Shown: positions 11,746 through 24,251 of the stretch, piece after piece
How positions within the stretch are numbered: the first letter of the stretch is position 1
Layout: every line of letters starts with the position of its first letter
From: Platynereis dumerilii
Lineage: Eukaryota; Annelida; Polychaeta; Phyllodocida; Nereididae
Direction of reading: 5' to 3'
DNA: 64,000 nucleotides
Assembly: GCA_026936325.1 (NCBI GenBank)
Contig: JAPTHN010000182.1
Span: forward strand, 186,001 to 250,000
Notes under the pieces: generated by a model
What the model was told of the DNA's origin: nothing
The model's input: the letters and a program-made list of their open reading frames with translations, nothing else
Database searches by the model: none
Translations under genes and position numbers: made by a program

Positions 11746-12690
11746 TTGTGTGTCCACGGGGGCATGTCCCCGTGTCCGCGGGGGCATGTCCCCATGTCCG
11801 CGGGGGCATGTCCCCGTGTCCGCGGGGGCATGTCCCCATGTCCGCGGGGCATGTTCCCGGGGGCATGTCCCCATGTCCCCCGGCATGTCCCCAGGGGTAT
11901 GTCCCCATGTCTCTGGGGGCATGTCCCCGCGGGCATGTCCCCATGTCCCCGGGGGTATGTCCCAATGGCCCCGGAGGTATGTCCCCGGGGTATGCCCCCA
12001 TGTCCCTGGGGGTATGTCCCCATGGCCCCGGGGGTATGTCCCCATGGCCCCGGGGGTATGCCCCCATGTCCCCATGTCCCCATTACCCTGGGGGTATGTC
12101 CCCGGGGGTATGTCCCCATGTCCCCGGGGGTATGTCCCCATGTATGTCCGCGGGGGCATGCCCCCATGTCCCCGGGGGCATGTCCCCATGTCCCCGGGGG
12201 CATGGCCCCATGTCCCCGGGGGCATGTCCCCATGTCCCCGGGGGGCATGACCCCATGTCCCCTGGGGCATGTCCCCATGTCCCGGGGGTATGTCCCCATG
12301 GCCCCGGGGGCATGTCCCCATGTCCCCGGGGGCATGTCCCCATGTCCCCGGGGGCATGTCCCCATGTCCGCGGGGGCATGTCCCCATGTCCCCGGGGGCA
12401 ATGTCCCCATGTCCCCGGGGGCATGTCCCCATGTCCCCGGGGGCATGTCCCCATGTCCCCGGGGGCATGTCCCCATGTCCCCGGGGGCATGTCCCCATGT
12501 CCCCGGGGGCATGTCCCCATGTCCCCGGGGGCATGTCCCCATGTCTCCGGGGCCATGTCCCCATGTCCCTGGGGGCATGTCTCCATGTCCCCGGGGGCAT
12601 GTCCCCATGTCCCCGGGGGCATGTCCCCATGTCCGGGGGGGCATGTCCCCATGTCCGCTGGGGTATGTCCCCATGTCCGCAGGGGATTTA
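11746..12690. repeat. 22-bp GC-rich near-palindromic minisatellite
   Basis: About 40 copies of catgtccccatgtccccggg plus gg. The core catgtccccgggggcatg is an almost perfect palindrome, and the minus strand carries closely spaced GGGG tracts. Copies at 12300-12540 are nearly identical, while the left part is more diverged. Because 22 is not a multiple of three and the unit lacks stops, every frame stays open for hundreds of codons; these are not genes. Confidence 0.95.
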
Positions 12691-12774
12691 GTAGATATTA
12701 AATGGTTGCCCCCTTATTCTTAGTAATAATGGTCGCCCACTCTTTAGTATATATTAAATGGTCGCCCCCTTATC

Positions 12775-12810
<36 letters not shown>

Positions 12811-13112
12811 TTATATCTATCAGCATTGCTTAGTAGATATTAAATGGTTGCCCCCTTGGTTCATACATTCTTAGTAATAATGGTCGCCCCCTCCTTAGTA
12901 GATATTAAATGGTCGCCCCTTATCCTATCTATCTATCTATGTATCTATCTATCTATATCTATCATCATTGCTTAGTAGATATTAAATGGTTGCCCCCTTG
13001 GTTCATTCATGCATGTACTTTTGTTATCTTAGCACCTTAGTAGATATTAAATGGTTGCCCCCTTATTCTTAGGAGATATTAAATGGTCGCCCCCTTATCC
13101 TTAGTAGATACC

Positions 13113-13155
<43 letters not shown>
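12691..13155. repeat. Higher-order repeat with (atct)n tracts
   Basis: Several copies of a composite unit: ttagtagatattaaatggt plus cgcccccttat or tgcccccttggttcat, followed by an (atct)n microsatellite. The microsatellite tracts are at about 12775-12820, 12925-12960 and 13105-13155. Confidence 0.88.
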
Positions 13156-13292
13156 CATCATTGATTGCCATCATTGATTGCCATCATTGACTGCCATCAT
13201 TGACTGCCATCATTGACTGCCATCATTGACTGCCATCATTGACTGCCATCATTGACTGCCATCATTGACTGCCATCATTGACTGCCATCATT
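13156..13292. repeat. 13-bp tandem repeat (cattgactgccat)
   Basis: About ten near-identical copies of a 13-bp unit; the first two and the last carry ttgatt in place of ttgact. Very low divergence implies recent expansion. Confidence 0.93.
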
Positions 13293-14365
13293 GATTACCT
13301 TTGTCTATGACTCCGCCACATAAATCCTCCGACACCCTCCGACACATGAAATCCCGCCATGTGACCGCATAAAAACAGAGATCAGCCTAAAGGCGATCAA
13401 TAAGAGTTTGGCTGCTTTTGAGACATCCCCCAGCAGTCAAGCGGTCCAAGCAGGTCTAATCTGGCACAGTGCCAAAAATCACGAAAACAACATTCAGATA
13501 GCCAAAATAACAATAAGGTGGGGTGTTTCACTGAAAAATCATGAATCTCAGAAAGGTATGAATGACCCCTTGGATCATTCTGGTTTTCAGGGGTTGAGTA
13601 AAGAATGTAAAGTTATGTTTATATAGCAACTTTCATGATTGTACATTGAGTGTAACTTGTTCTATCCATCCCCAAAAATGTGAGTTAAATGGTACAATAC
13701 GGGGGTAAAAGCAAAATGACCGCGCCAGCGCTGGCGGCGGTCATAATGAACAGTGATAGCTTTATTAGGTCCACACTTAACAACAACACCATACATGGAC
13801 ACACAACCATTGTAATGAGAATCTAATGCTAATCACATTCAAATAGGTGTCAAGTTTAGAGTCTATTGGCCTGAAGATCAAGACAGGGGATAAAAGCCAG
13901 CAATCAGTGTAAAACAATACAACAAGATTAAAATCCAGTCATCTCTTTCTTGAGAGAACCTCATGAACACTATCAGAGCAGAAGGCATTAGAGCAGAGCC
14001 ATTGACTTTTTTGCTGAAGATTTCTTAATTGGGACATTTAACACATGTTTATCGACACGGGACTGTCTATTTACTAAACCTTCATTGCAATTAATGGATA
14101 TACCTGGAGAGGGCAAATTAAAAGTATTTCCCCGTAGATGAGCAAATGCGAGGTAAGTGATTCAAATTCGCCGAAAACCATGTCAACACAGAAAACTTTT
14201 GCCAACTCACCTTGCGGCTTTGAAGCCATTTAATTCTTCGTCAAAGAGGTCTGAAGGTGTACTTTTGCACAGACAGTTCCGCATCTTGTTATATTACTGA
14301 CAACAATTAGATTTATAGAATTTTGCCTTTTTTGAAACGTGCTTTTCACAAGACATGTTATGATC
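13293..14365. other. End of satellite insertion and right part of unit 1
   Basis: 13293-13743 is the non-repetitive right end of the insertion; no gene is supported there. 13747-14365 is ordinary unit DNA, shared with 30007-30588 and 41272-41854. Confidence 0.5.
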
Positions 14366-17246
14366 AAACAGGAAGTACAACAACAGTGCCACCTTGCCCA
14401 TGACCATATAATGGCAGAGAGCAATTGAAGACACATCTTGATTGATTTTTTTACTTATTTATTGAAAAGAACATATGAACAATACAAAAACAATGGGAGT
14501 TTAAGTAAAACTTACAACGTAACTGCCACTAACTAGCAGAATTTAAAATTTTCAAATTACATATAAAATTCTTTGATAGCTAAATGATTATATGCTCATC
14601 TTATGATCCTCTTTAAAACAAGAACACTGCATTGTAAACTACCTCTGTATGTATATCTATACGGGTATAATCAATTAATCAATCAATCAGATTATCTTTC
14701 TCTCTATTCTTGTTTTTTGTTGTTGTTGACTACAACAAGGGTAACTATCACGAAATGTAGTCTGGACATGTCAAATAAGGAGAGCTGTTAAAGTGACTCA
14801 GAAGAAAACGTGTGCCTAACTGTCATGTGGTCACGTGTCGCAATGTCGTACAATTTCAAAAATTTTGCATTTAAATGATGATTACATGTACTTTACAAAT
14901 ATGTATTATGCTATATTATACATCACTGGAAGGCCTGACTTGTTCTATATCATATTAGGTTCTAAAAAGTGAGTGTGAGTTTGAGTTTTCATGCCAGTGA
15001 CAAAAGATATTTTAATCTGGTTTTCTCTGCTGGAGTACCTGATTCCCACTAAAGCTCGTGAAGCTTAAATTTTCTATCTTACTGTTCCAGTGCCTTCTGT
15101 AGATGTGCAGCGACGTGAACCTGTCTCGCTGGCAAAAAAAATTCAACACGTTTTCTTAGATCTAGTCTGTATATTAATATTAAAGTTAGGAAGTTTAATA
15201 TATATCAATTAAATGCTCATAAGTTCTATTTTCAAATGCATTTATCAGATTTTGCTTGCAGGTAAAATTCTTTGTGTGCTGCTTGTCTACTTTAGGCTGA
15301 ACTCTTCGTAACACCTGCAAAAACCCGTAAAATTGGAGAGGGGTTCTAAGTTTAAACCACAAGAACTCCAAGTAGGTTAACCACGCCTTGTGGATAAGGC
15401 TATTGCCTAAATGCTCATGAGCTATATTTTACTATGGTATAAAATATTGCTATGTTTTCAATCATTTTTTTTACTTCTGTGATGCTCTGAACAAGGCTGA
15501 ACCAAATGTAACACATACATGTTGAAGCGTAAAAGATTTTTTTGTTTAATGTAATGGACTTCCAAGAGGACAAAAAGGGCAGGCCACATCGTCAAATGAA
15601 CAAATAACAATCACATTTGACAATCATGCTCTCATATAGCCAAAAAGGGATACATATGGATTAAATCCATAGATTGCTCCAAAATGGTATGCTCACATGA
15701 GATGTTGATTTCTTATGCACTAGACAATAACTGATATAAGATATATCTGCAACATGTCATGTAAATATCTTATAATATCTTATTTGCAATATCAGAATTT
15801 GTTCTCAGGAGTCTTGATAATGTTTTTAAACAGATTTTGACCAATTATCAGGCTACTGGCATAGTTTTAAACATGATGCATGAGAAAGGTTGATTAGTAG
15901 GACCATCTTCTCAACTAACTTCAGTGAACATTTCATGGGGATTGTTTGTACTTTATAGTAACGTTACTGAAATATAGTTGTTTTTGAGAAAAATGTCTTT
16001 AAAGTTTGAGCTTTACATTGATTTGTATGGTGAATAAAATCAAATAATAAGACGAACAGCCCTATTTTTTGTGAATTACACTGGTTTTTGGTCTGAAAAT
16101 GATATTTTAGACTTAATATAGACTTTTTTGATGAAAAATATTTTTGGTTCAAAATCGCCATGTAACGCAAATTGTACGACCTTGTGACACCTGACCATGT
16201 ATTAAGGAAGCTTCTTAACCTGAACAAACTTCATTCCAAGCAAGTAGTCAACATGGCATCTACCAGAGGGCACTCGATAATTATAAACGGACTTTTAGCC
16301 ATCTAGTGTAGGGCAAATACACTACACTGTATTGATACCTACTTTATTTTATAACTATTTGGGTGGCTGGAACCTAGTTTGTATGTATTTTGATCTTGTG
16401 CTGAATGCTCTTTTTATCCAAAACTACTATCACTCGTATATGTTTGTATCAATATGCTCACTTGATTTTAGCTATTTATAACATGTGTATAATAAATTTT
16501 ATGTATATATAGTTAATCTTGTATATAATTAATACTATTTTTATATATTTGATTAACTTTTCCCCATTACAAATGACATTATGTATCAATTGTGATATTT
16601 ATAGATGTCAATAAAAGAATATATATATGTATAGTTCTCACCGACACAGATTTGCTCAAAAAATCAAAGAAGGCCCAGAATCGGCAAAGTTAAATATCAG
16701 TTTGCAAAGTATCAATTTTCTGATAGTTCATCCTTGCATGACAACGATCAAAGGAAAACATTTCTGTGCCATGTAGGAGCGTGCAACATTCAATGATGTG
16801 AACCCCTCAGCAGGTATTCTCAAAAAAACTCAGATCTCTAGCTCTAACAGATCGACCACAATTAGCCCCAGAATCGGCAATGTCTAATTTCAGTTTCAAA
16901 GTGAGCTCTTCCGTGACGCCTGTTTTTGTAAATGTTTTTACGGGGGTTGGCTATTTTTCACCAAAACTGATCAAGTTATTATTTATTTAAAAAGAACTCC
17001 AAGCTCCCCCCTCTTTCCGTTTATTTAGCGTAGAAATTAGTTGAATTGGCAATATTTTGGTTTTCAACAGCCAGTAGACCACTGGAGTTTCAAAAAATGC
17101 CTATTATTATTGGCCAATATCAGTATTTAAGGGGAGGGGGGCATTCAACCATTGGATAATTGCTGATTTTGATGACATGGTCTGACTTTAAAATTCCTTA
17201 TCTCGCAAACCGCTTGCAGGATCACTACCAAATTGTGCCTGCAGAT

Positions 17247-17968
17247 CAGAGTCCGCGAAAAGTGCCGGTTTGCCGGTCAAAACCGGCAAAAATAGTGTGT
17301 GGCCGGCAAAAATAGAGTGGTTACCTGCCCAAATGTCCGATTGGTTTGTTGGAGAGTCAATGAGCTGATTCAGCAACCAATGCAATTAGTCCATGCCTTT
17401 GAAATCGCCAGTGCAATTGAAAACATAAATGACTCAAATTGGAAGTCAGAGGTGTCAAGTGGATTGCAATTAAACACAATAATAGTCAGTACCCTAGCAA
17501 ATTGCAATTAGCGACATTCAGCATTGAGCATTGACAGGAATGTATCAATTCAAGAATTGAGGCCCTGTTAGGTTGCAACACTTGCCATGTAGCAGGGCCC
17601 TGGCAGGTTTTCTTATTTTGATTACACTGCAAATACAGTGTCATGTGTAATGTGGGGTCATTTCTGATCAATTCGATTATTGGCCTATATCATGGAAATA
17701 TAACCTAATTGGTCAAAAAATAGCAAGAAAACTATGTTCAATACAAGATTTTCAATAATCTTACATATAATTAAAGGTTTCATTAGTCTCACCATGGGCT
17801 TAGATAGGGAAGGGTTTCTAAAAAGTAACTTCATGTTTTTGGAAGCACACTAACTCCTGAACAAAAATTCCGGAAATTGGAATTTCGGGCTGGTAAGATT
17901 TCATTCGGGCAGGTAAAATGCAGAATCTACCTGCCCGAATGTCCTGTAGGTACTTTTCGCGGACTCTG
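17247..17968. mobile_element. Non-autonomous hAT-like element, unit 2
   Basis: Same element and same insertion site as in unit 1, with identical TIRs and the ctgcagat duplication on both sides. Same 722-bp length. Confidence 0.82.
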
Positions 17969-19319
17969 CTGCAGATGTGCCATAAGTCGAAGCAAGCTTT
18001 TACGCCATCGGTCTGACTCCATGATCTACCAACTCTAGAGATCCGAGGATAACTCCAAAACTACTAAAGGTGGACTTGGTCGCTTTTGATTTGGACCCAC
18101 AGTCTTTGAAGTCCCACGCCAAATTTAGAAAAATATGTGTAGAGTCGAATAAAAGTGATACAAATTGAATCAGTTCGTAAAAGGATACTATACAGGCATT
18201 ATAAAATTCTAAATAGCTCTGGGACCTGTGCAGGGTGGCAGTAACTGGGTCGGTATGGTTATGATAGGCTACCTTCATGAATTTTTGAAAAATTTCGAAT
18301 ACGTATTTCTGTAAGTTTTAAAGTAATGTATAAACACAAGTATCCAGTAACCGCACAGTGGTGACCAAACTTCGCCTCCCGTTATTGGGCTGGTATTGAT
18401 TCAATGTAAATGGTTTGCGATACAGGGTCATGTGGCCGACTGCAAGGAATCTTTCAGTGCAATTTTTTTGGACCTCTAACCCAATATCCCGCAAGGGGGG
18501 GGGGAATTTTTCTCCAAAAAAATGCAAAAACTGAGGTTTTTTTTTGCTTTGCGGACAAAAAAAGAATGCGATTTTCATCATTTTCGCAGGAAGTGCTGCT
18601 CCACTAGTGTGGATGAGTAATGTATTGAGATGTTAGATAGGGCGATTCTAACCAGAAGGACCATTTTCCTATCTTTTGCCATGAAAATGCCGTTATTACA
18701 CCACATAGGCCTGTGAAGAGCCCCAGAATCACAAAACCACATAATTTGAGGGGGAAGGGGTCCACAAAGCATTAAACTGCCACCAGCACCTACACAATGC
18801 AATGTTTCAGCTTTTACTGCCAAAAATCTCAGAGAAAGGTATTTCTACATTGACCCATTTCTGGGGCAATCTCAGCCCATGTCACGGCCATGGTATTACT
18901 AATCTACTCCATTCTAACCAATTTTCATTGCAGTTACAGGCCTGCAGCCTGTATTTCAAAGTTCACTTTAATTTCTCAACCAATCAGAGCACAGCTTTCT
19001 ATTTTCTCCTGGCCTTAATCTTATAAAACCACTGTCGTCTGCTAGACATGAGCTTTCTGCATGCAATTCAGCTTGCAGGCTACTAATGTAGCATAGCAAT
19101 GACCAGAATTAGGAATGTCTTGCCTTGTTGTAGCACCTAGACCACTGCATATCAGTTAAATGCCTGTTTTTTTGCACTTTTGCGCAGACTTATTTTAATG
19201 GTATAAAAATGAAGCAAACATATATACAAAAAAGTTACTTTAAGGCTTTTTTCTGTGTTGCCAATCCATCAAAGGGCTTCACAAGGCTTTAATTGGGCTG
19301 TCTAAAAAAAACTTGAAAA

Positions 19320-19384
19320 GGTTTCCAACCCAGGGCCTCTCAGTTGCTAGCCCGACATCTTAACCGTTACATCACAGAGGACTG
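19320..19384 (-). repeat. tRNA-derived SINE head, unit 2
   Basis: Same tRNA-like block as in unit 1 at the equivalent position, with the A- and B-box-like motifs conserved. Confidence 0.55.
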
Positions 19385-19749
19385 ATTCCAGTGTGTCGCT
19401 CGGATTCTACATCATTTCAGACTTTGCTGGAATAATTGTAAACATTTTCCGGACAGTGGCAGCCAAATAGGGGGATCGGGAGGTTGAGATATCGCTTTAC
19501 ATCCTGTATTTATGAAATTACCTGGCTTAATGTTCTAACAATAAGCGTTTTTCGCGTTAGAAATGAAATGCCTTTTTTTTTAGTTCAGATTTTAAAAAAA
19601 TGTAATAAAAACCTTTTTTGGCTGGGGAGCTAGTGTCATTCTTCTGACAATTCAACCTTGCTAGACTAAAATCAACTTTCTTAGCACACGTAGAAAGTTG
19701 GAAATTATATATTCTTGACAGGAAGAAACTGGCAATTCTAACAGTTTAA

Positions 19750-20999
19750 AAGTAGGTGTTGCGTTTTTGGATATTTCTAAATGTTTTGACACCATAAATC
19801 ATAGTCTATTGTTAGGAAAACTTAAAAAATACGGTGTTAATAATAGTGAACTTGATTGGTTTAAATCTTATCTTAGTGACAGGTGTCAAAGTGTCATTTA
19901 CAAAAATAAATTGTCAAATCCTTTGGGTTGCTCAATAGGAGTGCCCCAAGGATCAAATTTAGGTCCACTCTTGTTTACACTCTTTGTTAACGACTTTTCA
20001 ACTTCTATTAAAAATGGTAGAGTATAGATCTATGTATGCTGATGACACAATCTTATATTGTGATGGTGATAATATTAATGAAATTGCTAGAAATTTAAAT
20101 AAGTGTTTAGAGGATGCTGCTGAATGGTATTCTAGAAATTGTCTAGTGCTTAATGTTAAAAAAACTGTTGGTATGTTAATAGGTTCTAATCTAACTAGTG
20201 TAGATCAGGATGAATTGTGTCTGGAACTCTCTGGTGAATCTGTTCATAATGTCTCTGTTTCAAAATATCTTGGAGTACATGTTGATATTAATCTTAAATT
20301 CAATAAACACATTGATGAAGTTGTCAAAAGTATTTCAAAAAAGCTCTCTTGGCTGGGTCGTCTAAGACATATTGTACCAAGAAATATTCTTGAATTAGTA
20401 TATAAGACATATGTTGTACCTATTTTTGATTATGCCTGTACAATTTGGGTTATAGTAATTCAAATGTTAATAGTATACTAAGACTGCAGAATAGAGCAGC
20501 TAGAATTATAACAGGTTGTTTTGATATAGTCAACGTCAGAGGAATTGAAATTGTAAAACAACTTAAATGGCAAAACATGCAACAGCGTATAAATTATTTT
20601 CTAAGTGTACACATGTATAATTGTATCCATGGTAATGCACCTCAAGATCTAGTCAATTCTGTGACAATGGCATGTGATGCCCATAATATTAATACTCATC
20701 TTGCTAATACTTTAAATGTTGTTATTCCGGAGTGTCAATCACAAATGTATAAGAGATCTTTTATCTATAGGGCATCAATAATTTGGAACACACTGCCAGA
20801 GAGTATTAAGGAATGTAATAATGTAATTGATTTTAAATGTAAAGTTAAACTTTATTTTACCTGATTTTACCGGTTTTAAATTATGTTTGTTGATTTTATT
20901 GTTCACTTTGTAAATGGGCCACGTGAAAAACAGTTTTTTTGACTGACAGTGTTACCCATATAAAATATGTTCTAAATAATAAAAAAAATAAAATAAAAA
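19750..20999 (+). mobile_element. 5'-truncated LINE (RT C-terminal half), unit 2
   Basis: Array copy of the unit-1 fossil with the same frame break before YADD. In addition a G run of four has become three near 20447, splitting the thumb/C-terminal part into two frames (19984-20481 and 20445-20864). This shows relaxed drift after duplication. Confidence 0.85.
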
Positions 21000-22216
21000 A
21001 CAGTGAAAAGGTCAAGTTTGTAGCTCCAGTAGTTCACGCACAATTTGCAAAAGATTGCTGGCCCCCTCAAATCAAGATTTCTAGTCTTTGAAGAGCCTCA
21101 ATTGCTTGAAAAACAGTTCTATTCAGCCCCTTTCCTATTTTATTTTCTATGCTACATTCTAAATTACTAGAGAAAAAATGTTTCCATTAACATCCAATCA
21201 GAAAAAAAACATTGTTTTTTACTGCTTATAAAAGCATAAGACATCGAAACAGCGCCCCTAGTGGAAATATCAATAATCAGGGACCTGCAACCAAGATGTT
21301 GTTTGTGGAATTGCCTGTTGAGGCTGTGAGCCACCAACTAACACGAAATTGGTTTAGAATGGCATATTTTAGCATCACTATATAAACCATGTCGGTGAGA
21401 AATCCTAAAACCTAGCATAAGTTGCATTGCACGAGTGCCTGTTGCAGTTTAGTGTCTTTCTGCCTCCCCCCCCCTCAAATTGCATTAAAATGTAAATCTA
21501 TGGCTTAAGTCTTGTCTAAATGTTGCCATTACAACAGGTGAAATTTTGCCAACTTGGTGTGTGCGGTTGCAATGGAAATGTCACTTGCATATATACAGCC
21601 AATCAGAGTAAAGCTTTTCATTTTCTTCTTTGCTTTAATACCATACGATATTCAGTATATTGTGCGAGTGCTCAACATGGGTTGCTGGTCAATGCATGGA
21701 ACCAACATTAACAATATTGATATATGATACAACAATGAATTGAAGCTAACAAAGTAACAGTTGTAAATTTGGTGAGTATCTTTATTGTTTATTTTGCCCC
21801 TTACAAAAAAATGTTCTCAATATTTTCCCAAGCAAACCTGACAACAGTTATGAGTGATGCATTATTCATGATCTCAATATCCATCAGAATGTTTATTCAA
21901 GACTGTCGTCTTGATGACTGCAATAGACTTTGCAAAGGTAACTTGAGCAGAAAAGCAATGTAATTTAGTGCAGTAGGGACAGTTCACCCAGGAGTTTTGC
22001 TTCAAGCACTTCCATTTTCACTGTGTGTAAATATTTGTGTATTCTTTGTTTTAGTCGGAAATTGTTGCAAACGATAATAAATCTTGTTAAAATTGGTCTA
22101 GTTGGATTGTATAATCTACAAGTCAATTTTTACTGTTGAAGAGTGCCAAGATTTTTATTAGGAGCCTGCTTGAACTAGATATAAAAGAGACAATGATTAT
22201 TTGCAGTTTCAGACGT

Positions 22217-22222
22217 TTTATT
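22217..22222 (-). terminator. Poly(A) signal of CAP gene copy 2
   Basis: AATAAA on the minus strand at the same distance from the stop as in copy 1. Confidence 0.65.
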
Positions 22223-22295
22223 CAGTTTAATACAGACATTCAATCCGACTGTAAACTAGATGATCTTCTTGGTCCATCTGCCTTCTTTTCCACTC

Positions 22296-23542
22296 CTAAT
22301 ATGGCCTGGCGCCATTCACGTTACCTCTGCAAAATGAAAATGAGGATCATTCAATTATGATTAAGTTAAAGGTTGCATAAAAAAGAAGCAATAGTCCAGT
22401 ATTCTCAGTAGACTATTAGATGCCCACCAATTGGAAATACTCACGCAGGATCGTAGTTGCATACAACAAGGAAGGTGCTGGCATAATCGCCTGTAAATAT
22501 GTGTGAAAGTTTACTTCCACATTTAGCGGCTGCGCATCCAACTTTAGTGGTAGAACTCCAGACAACCTGAATGTGAATGTTTTGATAAATGTAATATAAT
22601 TGAAATAGTCATGATGCGTGACAAATCATGTTCATACCAAGATAAACTATCAAAATACTCACCTGAGTGTAATGACCACAGACTGCAGAACATTTGTTGT
22701 CATCATAATTGTAATCATTAATCTCATCATACCAATTTTGAACTGCAGGGTTTCCAAGATCAGCAGTGGCACCAGCATTGGAACGTGCTGTCACATAAAT
22801 ATTCTGACCGTAATTGCTACCGCCATTACATCTGTAGAATAGTTAAAATGTTTGGTGAATTGCATTATCTTAGTATATCGTATTTGTCACAGATGAGTTT
22901 GATTAAAAAGCATAAAACTTACGGAGTCATCAAATCGTGAGCAAATACACAAGTGTTGGCCAATTCTTGCGCTTTCTTGGCCAGAGCGTCGTCCCATACC
23001 TAGCGAAGTAGATATGTGATTTTGTCTTAAATAATTTGGTCATATTTTAAAAAATTGTAAACGATTGATAAAGACTGCTTAATACACACCAATGCGGATT
23101 GACCCTTTCCTGCCCTTAGACTGTTGTGTTTTGCCAACCAGTCACTCTTAAAACTCAAGCTGTAAGATGAGACAGATGGCCCACATGAAGCTCTTTTCTC
23201 TGAAGTGGTAATGAAAGTTTTTTTCATCAAATAAGTGAATTTTTTTGCAATGGCTAATTCCTTGTGTTTTTTAAGAAAACTTGAATTTGGAACAAGAGCC
23301 ACCATAACCAGAGAGAAAATTCTGCCACCTCCCTGCTACCTCTTATTAATCAAACAAAATTAAGACTCACCAATTCCACTAACCCTGTAATATAAAATTG
23401 CAAAGTCAGGAATATGGTTGAATTTACCTTCTGATGAGAACCAAAAATTAATTGCAGGTAAGTATACTCACACATCAGGTTGAGGGATACCAAAGGAGGT
23501 CCCTACAAGCAGACAAATGGACATGAGAAGTGCAAGACTCAT
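22296..23542 (-). CDS. Secreted CAP-superfamily protein, copy 2
   Basis: Six exons at 23542-23472, 23159-23090, 22999-22923, 22831-22663, 22566-22445 and 22326-22296, exactly 14,693 bases downstream of copy 1 with no indel inside the gene span. All splice sites, the signal peptide, the CAP motifs (HNSLRA, FAHD, GQN, WYDE, CGHYTQVVW, CNYDPAGN) and the TAG stop are intact. By eye the predicted 179-residue protein is identical to copy 1. The few differences seen fall in introns and the 3' UTR, for example one base just past the stop. It looks functional, and the 5.3-kb LINE inserted about 1.1 kb upstream does not touch the promoter. Confidence 0.95.
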
Positions 23543-23584
23543 ACTGAAGCTGGGTGTTGGCTGAAGGGCTATCGGCCAGGCCCT

Positions 23585-23591
23585 TTTTATA
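23585..23591 (-). promoter_or_regulatory. TATA box of CAP gene copy 2
   Basis: Same TATAAAA context as copy 1. Two extra bases (tg) lie between the box and the ATG compared with copy 1. Confidence 0.7.
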
Positions 23592-24172
23592 TGCAGGTTG
23601 TTTTCGAAATTTACTGGGGCCACGTTGCATCCATCCACAAAGAGGTACAGCAGATTAAACAGTGAGGAGGAGTTACATAAACCATTTCCCAATTGTTTCC
23701 TTTGTATGTGCAAAGTGGTCAGATCTCCTTGTGCATCATTATGTTAGCTAGGGTTATTTGATTTTACTGGGTCTGATGAAACACAAGAAACAAAGACACA
23801 AATCTGCCATTGAAATTGTCATGAAAATAAATTATGTTATGCATTCCATTTGCGTCATCAATGACTTTCATCTCACTGATGATTAATACATTGATTAACT
23901 GGTGTAGTGAACTTCATCTTACTTCATAAATCTCATATATCTATTTTTTATATTGCTTTAGTAGAAAGTATTAGAGCATGTGTATCATCATAATTATATT
24001 TCAGTTAGCAGTTTTCTAGCATTCTTTTTCAAGCTTTTTGCCCAAACAAACTTTCAGAAAGTGTCATCGGTTTTTAGGAAGGCCATTTTCATCAGATATG
24101 TTGAAATGTGACAAAAATATGTATCATTTTAATATGAACCTAGTAGGATCATTGGCCTGGGAAGATTGACTC

Positions 24173-24251
24173 ATGGTTGAATTTACCTTCTGATGAGAAC
24201 CAAAATTAATTGCTGGTAAGTATACTCACACATCAGGTTGAGGGATACCAA
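24173..24251 (-). repeat. Upstream duplicate of the exon 1/intron 1 junction, unit 2
   Basis: Same duplicate as in unit 1, with a one-base deletion and one substitution in the intronic part. The donor and exon piece are intact. Confidence 0.85.

Larger units (their letters stand above)
9953..13743. mobile_element. Private 3.8-kb insertion carrying five satellite families, unit 1
   Basis: Absent from units 2 and 3, whose sequence runs straight through (gttgtaatgaacag). The insertion is flanked by a taa repeat (9950-9952 and 13744-13746). Near its ends lie inverted GC-rich words: tatgaccgccg inside the left end (from about 9973), and its complement at the right end. This suggests a TIR element with 3-bp duplication (Harbinger-like size), but the very ends do not match, so the class is open. 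The interior is almost wholly tandem repeats. No transposase was seen. Confidence 0.6.
1..14365. repeat. Tandem array unit 1 (CAP-gene unit)
   Basis: First of three full copies of a tandem unit; the sequence at base 1 recurs at 14366, 30589 and 41855 in the same orientation. It holds, in order, a hAT-like element, a minus-strand SINE, a LINE fragment, the CAP gene and a private satellite-block insertion (9953-13743). It lacks about 360 bp found in the other units (15092-15451 in unit 2), joined at a 'tg' microhomology. By eye, unit-to-unit differences outside indels are about one per 100-200 bases. The true start of the array lies left of the window. Confidence 0.93.

Noticed and set aside
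11507-12723. Long overlapping ORFs (up to 365 codons) on both strands with Gly/Pro/His/Met/Cys-rich repeats
   Set aside because: They are translations of the 22-bp stop-free minisatellite in every frame; there is no start context, splice or promoter evidence.
11156-13292. Evenly spaced short repeats that could suggest a CRISPR array
   Set aside because: The repeats are head-to-tail without unique spacers, and the DNA is clearly animal; these are minisatellites.
13300-13743. A possible terminal repeat of a retrovirus-like element inside the unit-1 insertion
   Set aside because: Only a loose TATA-like word and poly(A)-like word were seen; there was no matching second copy and no coding parts.
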